The notes under the pieces were generated by a model, which was given only the letters and a program-made list of their open reading frames with translations, ran no database searches and was not told the DNA's origin. The position numbers and the translations under genes were made by a program. From the NCBI GenBank assembly GCA_012744395.1, contig JAAYCB010000049.1, positions 1 through 38,392 on the forward strand: a DNA stretch of 38,392 nucleotides, written 5' to 3'. Shown piece after piece: positions 1 through 9,200 of the stretch (position 1 is the first letter of the stretch; each line of letters starts with the position of its first letter). The DNA is from Pirellulaceae bacterium. GTDB lineage: Bacteria > Planctomycetota > Planctomycetia > Pirellulales > Thermoguttaceae.

Positions 1-2
1 GC

Positions 3-1745
3 GGCCGCCGCGAGCCGGACGGGCACGGACTGGAGGCTCCGCCGAGCGACTGGCCCGAGTCGCGCTACGCGATGGACCGTCTTCACGCCGAGGGCGGCAT
101 CGGCCAGGTATGGCGGGCGCGCGACAGGCAACTCCACCGGGAAGTGGCCTTGAAGACGCTTCGGCCGGAGCTTCTCCGGCACGGCCGGGTCCGTAGCCGG
201 TTTCTTCAAGAGGCGCAGATCACCGGCCAGCTCGAGCATCCGGGGATTGTGCCGGTCTATGAACTCGTCGCCGCCCCGCGGTCCGGCGCGCCTTTCTACA
301 GCATGCGTTTCGTGCACGGCCGCACGCTCGCCCAGGCCTCGCAGGATTACCATCAAGCGCGGCGGGCAGGCGAAGCAGACCCCCTCGGCCTGGTCTCGCT
401 GCTCAGTGCGTTTGTCGCGGTCTGCAACACGGTCGCCTACGCGCATTCGCGCGGCGTGATTCACCGCGACCTCAAAGGGGAAAACGTGCTCCTGGGTGAT
501 TTCGGCGAGGTGCTGGTGCTCGACTGGGGCGTGGCCAAGGTGCTCGGCGATCCGCGCGAACACGGCAGGACGCATCTCGACACGCGGTGCTGGTCGGCGG
601 ACGCCACGCAGACCCTCCAGGGCGACATCGTGGGCACGCCGGCCTACATGGCCCCCGAGCAGGCCGAGGGCCGCCTCGATCTGATCGACCACCGCGCGGA
701 CATCTACGGCCTGGGCGCGATTCTCTACGAGATTCTCACGGGACAGCCGCCGTTCATCGGCTCCAGTACGGTGGAGGTGTTGGAGAAGCTGGTCCGCGAC
801 GCACCAACACCACCCCGCGAGCTGTGGCCCGATGTGCCCCGCACGCTCGAAGCCGCCTGCCTCCGCGCCCTGTCCAAGGCACCGGCCGAGCGCCACGCAT
901 CGGCCACCGCGCTGGGCCTGGAAATCCAGACCTGGCAGGAAGTGCAGCGGCGCCGGGCCGAGGAGGAGATGCGCCGCAGCCGCGAACGGTTCGAATTGGC
1001 CGTCCGCGGCTCCCAGGACGGCCTTTGGGACTGGGACCTGGTGACCGACGAGGTCTTCTTCTCGCCGCGCTGGAAGAGCATTCTCGGCTACGAAGACCAC
1101 GAGCTCGCCAACCATCTTGACGAGTGGTCGCAACGGCTCCACCCCGACGAGCGGGACCGCGTCTTGGCCGCCAACTACGCGCACATCAACGGCACGACCT
1201 CGCACTACGAATACGAGTACCGCCTGCGCCACAAGGATGGCTCCTACCGTTGGATTCTCGCCCGCGGAGTGGCCCTCCGCGACGCAAACGGAAAGGCGTA
1301 CCGCATGGCGGGCTCGCACGTGGACATCACCGCCTGGAAGCAGCTGGAGCAGTCCCTGCGGGAGGCCGAAGAGCGCTACCGCGCGGTCGTCGATTTCGCC
1401 CCCTGCGGGCTCCTCCTCGTCGACCCTGATGGGAAGATCCTCGAGTCGAATGCCCAGGCAGCGCGGATGCTGGGAGTCTCCGCCGATCAACTCGTCCAAC
1501 GCTCCCTGCTCGAACTCTGCCAACGCGCGACCAGCGAACAGGGCTCGCCGCTCGGCGAGGGCGAGATTCGGGATTGGATGCGGGCGGGCGCCGGCCAGCC
1601 GCGCCGCCAACTGGCGATCGGATTCCGCGGAGACGATGGGAATGTCCGCCGGGTCTGCCTTGCGGCGCGCCCCATCGGCTCCGATGACGCGCCAGGTCAG
1701 TCCCGTGCGCTCGTCTTCATCAAGAATGACTCGAAAAACGCATAG
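3..1745 (+). CDS. Ser/Thr protein kinase with two C-terminal PAS domains (5' end outside window)
   Basis: The reading frame is open to the window edge, so the start is probably upstream; an internal ATG lies at 72. Numbered from that ATG, the kinase domain spans about 1-285: glycine loop GGIGQVW (8-14), VALK lysine K28, catalytic HRDLK (D133), DWG in place of DFG (151-153) and APE (194-196). A PAS_3-type domain follows at about 305-420 (GLWDWD, ending HVDIT) and a second PAS at about 430-550. No transmembrane segment, HisKA, GGDEF or other output domain follows, so the PAS modules probably sense a ligand or redox state and control the kinase. The key catalytic residues are present, so it should be active. 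The last 49 bases overlap the 3' end of the convergent hydrolase gene. The kinase assignment is firm; signal and substrate are unknown. Confidence 0.9.
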   Translation, partial: GRREPDGHGLEAPPSDWPESRYAMDRLHAEGGIGQVWRARDRQLHREVALKTLRPELLRHGRVRSRFLQEAQITGQLEHPGIVPVYELVAAPRSGAPFYSMRFVHGRTLAQASQDYHQARRAGEADPLGLVSLLSAFVAVCNTVAYAHSRGVIHRDLKGENVLLGDFGEVLVLDWGVAKVLGDPREHGRTHLDTRCWSADATQTLQGDIVGTPAYMAPEQAEGRLDLIDHRADIYGLGAILYEILTGQPPFIGSSTVEVLEKLVRDAPTPPRELWPDVPRTLEAACLRALSKAPAERHASATALGLEIQTWQEVQRRRAEEEMRRSRERFELAVRGSQDGLWDWDLVTDEVFFSPRWKSILGYEDHELANHLDEWSQRLHPDERDRVLAANYAHINGTTSHYEYEYRLRHKDGSYRWILARGVALRDANGKAYRMAGSHVDITAWKQLEQSLREAEERYRAVVDFAPCGLLLVDPDGKILESNAQAARMLGVSADQLVQRSLLELCQRATSEQGSPLGEGEIRDWMRAGAGQPRRQLAIGFRGDDGNVRRVCLAARPIGSDDAPGQSRALVFIKNDSKNA

Positions 1746-2878
1746 ATCTGAGCGTTCGACTGCTCGTTGGGCGAGTGTTCCGCGCGGTTGGTCATGGCAA
1801 CCCGATTCGCCTGGCCGAGCAGGCGATTGACGGCGATCGCGTGGTTCAGCGGGATCCACCGCCGGGGCGGATCCTCCGAGCCGCCCGAGACGAGGAAAGG
1901 CCGCGGGGCCATCAGCGCGTGCAGCTCGTGCAAGTCCCGGCCGGCGGCCAGCAATTGCGGATAGAGTCCGCGGGCGGGATTCTCCTCGGTGATCAGGCCC
2001 CGCTTGCGCCACGGGCGCGGGTGGTAGCCCAGATACCACGGCTCCCAATAGTTGACGCTCGGCCGATCGTCGAACACGATCCCCGGGTCCGACCAGGCCG
2101 CGCAGGCGTATTTGTCGAACAGGCAGGAGGCGAACATCGCCCACTTGCCTCCAAACGAGTGCCCCACGATGCCGATCCGCTGCGAGTCGACCGCGGGGCA
2201 TTGGGCCAGAACGTACCAGGCATTGGCGGCCGCGTAGGCCAACATCGAGAGCGGCTGCACCTCGGCGTGGTCGATGTCCGGATAGTAGAGGGCATAGGTC
2301 CTCGCCGCGGTCGCCTCGGTCGTGCCCAGCGACAGGGCCACGAAGCCGCGGCGCGCCAACTGGTAGGCGAAGTCGCGATACTCCTTGCCCAAGCCGATCG
2401 CCGTCTCCGGCTCGTAGTAGACCGCCACCACTGCGGGCCGCGGCTTTTCGCCGTCCGGGATCAACAGGTAGCCGGTGGTCCATTCATTCGGCGTCCAGCG
2501 GAACCGGACCTGGCGCTGTTCGAAGTTCTCACGCCGCTGCGTCTCCAAAACCTCCACCTCGGGGTCGGTGATCAGCGGCGGCCACGTGCCCATCAAGGCG
2601 TGCCACTGCTGGAGAATCTCCGCGCGGCGCCGGCCCCAGTCCTCGGGCGTTTCGACCGGGCTGCCGTCGGCGAACCGCAACGGGGAGCGATACGCGCCCA
2701 GCTCGCCCGCAAACTCGGGGGGAGGCGAGAAGAAAGGGGCGATCGTCTGCCAGCAGGCCGCCTCGCCCGACGCGGATTGAGCATGGGCCACCTTGGGAAA
2801 AAATCCGGCCAAGGCGATTCCCGCTGCAACGGCAGGCAGAAACCGCCGCGGACTGCCGCAGGTTTCTTTCGACGACAT
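1697..2878 (-). CDS. Exported alpha/beta hydrolase, dienelactone hydrolase / acetyl xylan esterase-like
   Basis: This is a secreted serine hydrolase of 393 residues. I start it at the ATG at 2878 because GGGAG lies just upstream and because this start gives a clean signal peptide (hydrophobic AAGIALAGFF, cleavage near AHAQ); an ATG-like start at 2929 only adds an unlikely N-tail. The nucleophile elbow is GHSFGG (S241). An acid candidate is in SGGSED and the histidine in AEHSPN near the C-terminus. The family hydrolyses esters or short peptides; a carbohydrate esterase role fits the neighbourhood but the substrate cannot be read from sequence. It lies 44 bases after the ceramidase-like gene on the same strand and is probably co-transcribed with it. 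Its 3' end overlaps the kinase gene tail to tail. Confidence 0.85.
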   Translation of the reverse strand: MSSKETCGSPRRFLPAVAAGIALAGFFPKVAHAQSASGEAACWQTIAPFFSPPPEFAGELGAYRSPLRFADGSPVETPEDWGRRRAEILQQWHALMGTWPPLITDPEVEVLETQRRENFEQRQVRFRWTPNEWTTGYLLIPDGEKPRPAVVAVYYEPETAIGLGKEYRDFAYQLARRGFVALSLGTTEATAARTYALYYPDIDHAEVQPLSMLAYAAANAWYVLAQCPAVDSQRIGIVGHSFGGKWAMFASCLFDKYACAAWSDPGIVFDDRPSVNYWEPWYLGYHPRPWRKRGLITEENPARGLYPQLLAAGRDLHELHALMAPRPFLVSGGSEDPPRRWIPLNHAIAVNRLLGQANRVAMTNRAEHSPNEQSNAQIYAFFESFLMKTSARD

Positions 2879-2922
2879 GACGATCGCTCCCGGAGATTCT
2901 TCTCGAACGGCACGAAGCCGCG

Positions 2923-4368
2923 CTACCACATGCTGTTGATCATCTCGACGGATCGGTCGGCCAGCACCTGCCCGCCTTCGGGGCCAACGCGGTTGCTGGC
3001 GACGATCGCGCTATAGCCGCCCCCCTTGACCGCCCTTTCCGTCGGCAGGTACCCGGCGGAGCCGCAGGTCAACTGGAGGACGAAGGTTTGCAGGGCCTTG
3101 CTCCGCCCCTGCATCTGCACTCCGTAGTCGAGGAACAGCTCAAACGGGTTGGTGACGATCGCCACGTCGCCGAGCCGCAGGGCGTGGACTTCGACGGCAA
3201 GCGTCGGCTCCTTGTCCTGCTGGCGGTACCGATCGACGACTTTCTGTTGCCACAGTTGCCGCCGCGCGGCCCCCCCTTTCTTGGCGAGGGCGTCGATCTC
3301 GGCTTGGGCCGCGGCCGCCTCCTTCTCGGTCACCTTGCGGACCGGCAGCGCCACGTCCTCGACCGTGTGGACAAACGGGATATCGGTCCGCACGTCGTTG
3401 CGGACCAGCCCGCAGACCTCGTTGATCTCGCCGACGATCCGCCGGGCGACCTCCTGGGTGTACGACAGCCCGCGGAGCTTCAACATCCGCTGCTCGGCCG
3501 CCTTGCGGTACATCCGGTGCGGCGACTGGTCGCCCGCGGCGGCCGGCCAGCCGAGCACGAGGACGTCTTTGTAGTCGCCGGTCTGGAATTGCTGGCGGAC
3601 ATCATGCCAGAAATCGGCGTTGATCTTGGAGCCCCCCTCGACCTCCTGCGAAGGGCAAGCGACGTTGACGGCGACGGCCAGCGGCTTCTGTTCGCCCGTA
3701 TTCCAGAAGAAGAGCAGCTCCAGGCCGTGGTCCTCGTAGCCCTCGATGCCGCGGAAGTCGGGCCGGTCGGTCTTGCCGTACATGGCGGCCGTGCCGTTGG
3801 CGTAGACCGCACGGCGATTGTAGCCGACCACGGCATGCCCCACTCCCCAGCTGACGCCTCCCGGACGGCGCGCCCGCCAGGCGTTGCCGATCAGCTGCTC
3901 GAGGCGGTCGGCCAGAAACGTCACGTACTGACTCGGCTGCATCACGCCTTCCTTGGGAATCTCGTATTTGCCCTCCTCGGTAACTCCCGAGGTGTGCGTG
4001 TGGGTGGCCGTGAAAATCACCTTGCGGGCATCGACCTCGGGCAGCTTCTCGGCCAACCGCTGGCGCAGGGCGGAAAGCAGCACCGGGCGGATGGCCACCA
4101 GATCGCACGACACGAGGACCGCCTGGTCCGCGCCGCGGTCCGCCTGCCGGGCCTCGATCGCCACGGCCGTGGCGGTGATCGGGTTGTCCACGCCTCTGGA
4201 GATCCGCGTGTGGAACTGCCCATCCAGGGCGATTGGCTGATCCGGCGTAATGCTTGTGGTGGCCCCGCCGATCAGCAACTCGGCCCCCGCGGCCAATCCG
4301 CCGCTGGCAAGGCCCGCCAGGGCAACGCTGATCCCCCACAAGATCGACAATCGTGTAAGACAACGCAT
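2923..4368 (-). CDS. Exported neutral/alkaline ceramidase-like hydrolase (paralogue A)
   Basis: This 481-residue protein has a signal peptide (LSILWGISVALAGLASGGLAAGAE). The ATG at 4368 is chosen because AGGAG lies 8-9 bases upstream. The mature part opens with the family-typical IGGATTSITPDQP, then the metal-site-like THTHT (H123, H125), FRGIEGYEDHG, and GWPAAAGDQSPHR. Neutral ceramidases are zinc amidases that release the fatty acid from ceramide; most planctomycete relatives annotated this way are uncharacterised and shorter than true ceramidases (about 650-750 residues), so only a related metal-dependent hydrolase should be claimed. It is clearly paralogous to the next gene upstream (shared THTHT, FRGIEGYEDH, ADFWHDVR, NPFELFLDYGVQ), which implies tandem duplication. 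Confidence 0.8.
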   Translation of the reverse strand: MRCLTRLSILWGISVALAGLASGGLAAGAELLIGGATTSITPDQPIALDGQFHTRISRGVDNPITATAVAIEARQADRGADQAVLVSCDLVAIRPVLLSALRQRLAEKLPEVDARKVIFTATHTHTSGVTEEGKYEIPKEGVMQPSQYVTFLADRLEQLIGNAWRARRPGGVSWGVGHAVVGYNRRAVYANGTAAMYGKTDRPDFRGIEGYEDHGLELLFFWNTGEQKPLAVAVNVACPSQEVEGGSKINADFWHDVRQQFQTGDYKDVLVLGWPAAAGDQSPHRMYRKAAEQRMLKLRGLSYTQEVARRIVGEINEVCGLVRNDVRTDIPFVHTVEDVALPVRKVTEKEAAAAQAEIDALAKKGGAARRQLWQQKVVDRYRQQDKEPTLAVEVHALRLGDVAIVTNPFELFLDYGVQMQGRSKALQTFVLQLTCGSAGYLPTERAVKGGGYSAIVASNRVGPEGGQVLADRSVEMINSMW

Positions 4369-4488
4369 CTGCAATTTCTCCTGATTCGGAAGGCCAAGGA
4401 GGAGACATCGCCTGCTCGCGGCAGGGCGCGCTGCTGGGGTCGCCAAGCAGTCGCGCGGGCCGCAAAACGAGACGATCCCCGTGAGCGA

Positions 4489-6003
4489 TCAGTCTTTCCA
4501 CAGTTCCTGGATCGTTGCGACCGTGCGGTCGACGAGCATCTGCCCGCCTTCCGGGCCGACCATGTTGGTCATCACGGTCGCGCTGTAGTTGGTGAACGGC
4601 TTGTCGTTCAGCGCGCCGCCCGCCATCGCCCGCGGCGTCGGCAGGTAGTAGGCGTGCTCCCGGCTGGCGCCGGCCAACTGGATGAGGAAGGTTTGCAGGG
4701 CCGGGCTGCGGGCTTCGATCTGCACTCCGTAGTCGAGGAATAGTTCAAAGGGATTGGTGGCGATCGCCACGTCGCCCAGCCGCAGCACGTGCAATTCCAT
4801 CTCGTAGGTCTTCGCCTCGCCTTTTTGCTGGGCCAGGTAGCGATCGGCCACCGACCCGTAGAGCGTCCGCGTCCAACGATCCGACTTGGCCGGCGTCTGC
4901 TTGGCATCGATGTCTTCGCAGACTTTCCTGGCCACGGCGTATTCGGCTTCGCTGACGATCCGGGCGGGCAATTCCAGCGGCACGGCGCGATGCACGAGCG
5001 GAACATCCGTGCGGATGTCCTTGGCGATCACGCCGGCCACGTCCTCGAACGCGCTGGCCACGCGGCGGCCGATCTCCTGGCTATAGGTCAAGCCGCGGAA
5101 TTCGCACATCCGCATTTCGCTCTTCCTGCGGACCTGCGCCCGGGGAGTCTGGTCGCCGGCCGGAGCGCAGAATCCCAAGACACTCACCTCCGCGCCGTGA
5201 CGGGCGTGGATCAAGCGGCGGACATCGTGCCAGAAGTCGGCACTCACCTTGGAGCCGCCCTCGGCCTGCGCCGTCGTCGCCAGGGTGATGGCGGCGGCCT
5301 TCAGCCGCTTCCGCGCGTCGTAGAAGCAGAGGATGTGGACAGCGTGGTCCTCGTAGCCCTCGATGCCGCGGAACTCGGGGACGCTCGCGTCGCCGTGCAT
5401 CCTCACGCTGCCGTCGCTGTACACCACGCGGCGGCTGTGCCCGGCGACCGCATGGCCGAGGCCCCAAGCGACCGCCCCCGCCGCCCGGTTCTCCCAGGCC
5501 TTGACGACCGCCTCGCCGATCTGCTCGTACAGCCAGGGCACGTACTCCTTGGGCTGCATCGCATCCTCGTAGTCCTTCTCATCGTAACGGTCCTGGAGGA
5601 TCACCGGCGCCGTGTGGGTGTGCGTGGCGGCCAGCACCAGCTTGCCGAGATCGAAACCGGGCAGGCGGCCGGCCAGGTGTTTGCGGAATCCCTCCTGAAT
5701 TCCCGGCCGGATCACACACAGATCGCAGGCGACGAGGATCGCCTGATCAAGCGACCGCTGACCGTCCCGCGATTCGAGGGCCAACACGTTGGCGGTGAGC
5801 CGGTTCTGAATCTCGCGGCCGATCCGCACGGCGGTGCCGCCGGTCAGCGGGATCGGCCGGTCCGGGGTGATGTCGGCCGTGGCGGCGCCGACCCAGAGTT
5901 CGGCCGCGGCGCCCCGCGCGGGGGCCAGGGCGGGGCAGAGGCAGCAGGCGGCGAACACCGCGTGGCAAAGGGCAAGCGCAGATCGCTGGAAGATGGGTTT
6001 CAT
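4489..6003 (-). CDS. Exported neutral/alkaline ceramidase-like hydrolase (paralogue B)
   Basis: This 504-residue protein starts at the ATG at 6003, five bases after a full AGGAGG; an in-frame start at 6105 would add 34 residues with no signal character. A signal peptide (ALALCHAVFAACCLCPALA) is followed by VGAATADITPDRP, the histidine motif THTHT (H128, H130), FRGIEGYEDH, ADFWHDVR and GFCAPAGDQTPR. The C-terminal part carries NPFELFLDYGVQIEARS and VGPEGGQMLVDRTV, matched nearly word for word in paralogue A. It is the first gene of a minus-strand run (paralogue B, paralogue A, hydrolase) separated by 120 and 44 bases. A metal-dependent amidase or esterase role outside the cytoplasm is likely; the substrate is unknown. 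Confidence 0.8.
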   Translation of the reverse strand: MKPIFQRSALALCHAVFAACCLCPALAPARGAAAELWVGAATADITPDRPIPLTGGTAVRIGREIQNRLTANVLALESRDGQRSLDQAILVACDLCVIRPGIQEGFRKHLAGRLPGFDLGKLVLAATHTHTAPVILQDRYDEKDYEDAMQPKEYVPWLYEQIGEAVVKAWENRAAGAVAWGLGHAVAGHSRRVVYSDGSVRMHGDASVPEFRGIEGYEDHAVHILCFYDARKRLKAAAITLATTAQAEGGSKVSADFWHDVRRLIHARHGAEVSVLGFCAPAGDQTPRAQVRRKSEMRMCEFRGLTYSQEIGRRVASAFEDVAGVIAKDIRTDVPLVHRAVPLELPARIVSEAEYAVARKVCEDIDAKQTPAKSDRWTRTLYGSVADRYLAQQKGEAKTYEMELHVLRLGDVAIATNPFELFLDYGVQIEARSPALQTFLIQLAGASREHAYYLPTPRAMAGGALNDKPFTNYSATVMTNMVGPEGGQMLVDRTVATIQELWKD

Positions 6004-6286
6004 CGGTTCCTCCTGGTTGGGCGGTTGGCAGGGGGCGGCATGAGTTTGCCGGAATTCTACACGATCAAGTCGGTGACTGTCCATCGAGCGCGCGGTGGGC
6101 GACACCCGGCACGCGCCCCGCTATACTGATCGGCGGCCGCTTGCCGGCATCGCACACCGGGAACGAGCGCCTTTTTGGGCAGGCAACCCGCGCTGCGGGG
6201 ACGAGGAGGCGTGCTTGCCGCGGACGCGGCACCACCACCTCGCGGCCACCTGCCTCCACCGAGACCTTTGCCTGAAAGGCCCGCAA
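6004..6286. promoter_or_regulatory. Divergent intergenic region between ceramidase-like and FAD oxidoreductase genes
   Basis: These 283 bases separate two genes that point away from each other, so promoters for both must lie here. Apart from the AGGAGG ribosome site of the minus-strand gene and AAAGG before the plus-strand ATG at 6287, I see no convincing -35/-10 pair or operator. The plus-strand frame stays open to 6095, but the encoded stretch is rich in Arg, His and Cys and looks non-coding. Confidence 0.4.
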
Positions 6287-9200
6287 ATGACGTCCCATCA
6301 CCATCGGACCAGCCCCGCGCGGCGAACGCTCCGGCCACGGGGCGCGATCGCGCTGTCATCCGTGTTGTGCCTCGCCCTCTCGCAGGTCGGCCTGGCCGCC
6401 GGCAAGGCGGTGAACCAGTCCGCCCGAGAGATCCCCGTCGCATACGATGTCGACGTGGTTGTCGTGGGCGGTTCGTCCGCGGGCGTGGCAGCGGCGGTGG
6501 CGGCGGCGAAGCAGGGGGCGAAGGTGTTTGTCGCGGCTCCCAGGCCGTATCTGGGCGAGGACCTCTGCGCGACGTACCGCCTCTGGCTCGAGCCGGGCGA
6601 GGAATTGGACGACCCGCTGGCAGAAGAACTGTTCCACGTCCCGGCAACCATCGAGGGCATCCGATACACCTACGAGACCGACCAACCCTCCGCCGGGAAG
6701 CACAAGGACACGCAGCCGCCGCGGCTGCTGAGCGACGGCCAATGGAGTTCCGCGTATTCGGAGAGCGTCGAGTACGGCAACGACGTGACGATCTCGATCG
6801 ATTTCGGCAAGCAACAGCTTCTCCGCAAGGTGCACGCGATGTTTTTCCAGGGGCCGCGGTCCTACGAGGTCGAACGGATCGCCTTCCACGCCAGTCACGA
6901 CGGCAAGGCGTGGACGCCGCTGGCGGAACTCGAGAACGGCAAGCTGGACGCCGGGTCTTTCGTGGACTCTGCAATTCACATCACCCGCGCGGTCACGGGC
7001 AGCGCGCGGTATGTCAAGTGCTTCATCAAGAAGACCGCGCGCGCCGAGCGGATGCTGATCGGCGAAATCCTGTTTGAAGGTCCGGCCGAGCAGCGCCAGC
7101 CCGAAGGCCTGCGGGTGACGACCCCGATGCGGGTGAAACGCTCCCTCGATCGGGCATTGCTCGATTCCGGCGTGCCGTTTCTGTACACCTGCTACCCAAC
7201 CGAAGTGCTCCGCGGCGCGCAGGGCGAACTGGCGGGGATCGTGATGGCGAATCGTGCCGGCAGGCAGGCGGTGAAGGCAAAGGTGATCATCGACGCGACC
7301 GACCGGGCGTGGGTTGCCCGCCTGGCCGGCGCCGAGTTCGCGCCCTACCCCGCCGCAGCGCAGACGTTCAAGCGGATTGTGGTGGGCGGTTCCGCGCGGA
7401 GCGGCCCGGGGATCGAATCGCGCAGGATCCCGCTGCGCAGGCCGATCGGCGGCAAGCCGCCGATTTCGTTTGGCACGGGCAGCTGGGCGACGAAGTACAA
7501 CGCGGCGATGTCCGAGTCGCATTCGGAACTCATCGAGTACACACTCACGATTCCAATGAAGGACGGCTCGTTCGCTTCGTTTGCCGAAGCCGAGCAAGTC
7601 GCCCGAGATCGCACGTTCCACCCCCGGCAGGTGGACGAGTCCGAGGTCCTGTTCCAGATCCCGCCCGACCCGATCAACGGCGAGGCGCGCCTGCGGGGCG
7701 CGTGGCCCGGTGCGGCCGCGGCGGACATCGCCGCGTTTCGGCCCAAGGGAATCGCCAGGCTGCTCGTGCTTGGGACCTGCGCGGACATACCGCGCGAGGC
7801 CGCCGAGACGCTTGCCCGTCCCATCGAGCTGATTCGCCTGGGGCGCCGCATCGGTCAGGCCGCGGCCAACGAGGCGATGGCGATTGCAGCGCCGGCGGGC
7901 GTCCACGCCCCCGCGGGCGCTTCGCCGCCTTCCGTGCCGGGCGACGTCGGCGAGGCTCTCGGCGGGCTGCGGCCGACGCGGCGGGAAGAGATGCCGACGA
8001 TTGCCGCCAAGGCCGGCTCGATTCCCGTCGTGGGCGAGTACGACGTGGTCGTCGTCGGTGGCGGCACCGGCGGAGCGCCGGCGGGCATCGCCGCCGCCAG
8101 GCAGGGAGCCAAGACGCTCGTCGTCGAGTATCTGCACGGCCTGGGCGGAGTGGGCACGACGGGCCTGATCGGCATCTACTGCGCGGGGTACCGCAAGGGC
8201 TTCACCGAGGAGACGGAAGCCGGGATCAGCAAGATCGGTTCGCCATCGTACGTGATCGGCAAGAAGGAGTGGTGGCGCAGCGAGATCCGCAAGGCCGGAG
8301 GCGATATCTGGTTCGGCGCGCAGGGTTGCGGTGCGGTGGTCGAAGGCGGCCAGGTCAAAGGCGTGGTCATCGCCACACCCGAGGGCCGCGGCGCCGTGCT
8401 CTGCCAGACCGTCATCGACGGCACCGGCCACGCCGACGTGGCCGCCGCGGCGGGCGCCGAGTGCATGTACACCGGCGGCGATCACCTGGGAATCCAAGGC
8501 GCCGGCCTGCCGCAGAGCGAGCCCGGCGCTACATACATCAACACCGACTGGACCTTCATCGACGAGTCGGACATGATCGATGTCTGGAGCGCGTACCTGG
8601 TGGCCAAAGAGAAATACCCCGGCGCGTACGACCTCGGCCAGCTCATCGACACGCGCGATCGGCGGCGGATCGTGGGCGACTACATCCTCACGCCGCTCGA
8701 CATCGTCAACCGCCGCACGTTCCCCGACACCGTCGGGATCAGCAACGGCGGCCGGCTCGACAAGCACGGATACACGGTCCACGCCTTCTACATGATCAAC
8801 AATTGGCGTGGCGGGATGACCTACACGCCCTACCGCTGCCTGCTGCCGAAGGGCATCGACGGCGTCCTCGTGATCGGCGTCGGGCTCAGCGCGGATTGCG
8901 ACGCGATCCCCTCGATCCGCATGCAGCCGGGCGTGCAGAACCTGGGCTACGCGGCCGGCGTGGCCGCCGCGATGGCCGCCAAGGCCGGCGTGCCGGCCCG
9001 CGCGATCGACATCAAGGCCCTCCAAACCCACCTGGTCGGCATCGGCTGCCTGACTGCCGAGGTGCTGGAGCACGAGGATTCGTTCCCGCTGGCCGACTCC
9101 CGGGTTCGCCAGGCCGTGCGGAAGCTGGCCGCAGAGGACTACTCCGGCTTGGGCGTGATCATGGCGTCGGAGGATCGCTCGATCCGCTGGATGCGGGAAG

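Noticed and set aside
3088-4743. Open frame of 551 codons on the plus strand
   Set aside because: It spans the antisense of two ceramidase-like genes and their spacer; no family likeness.
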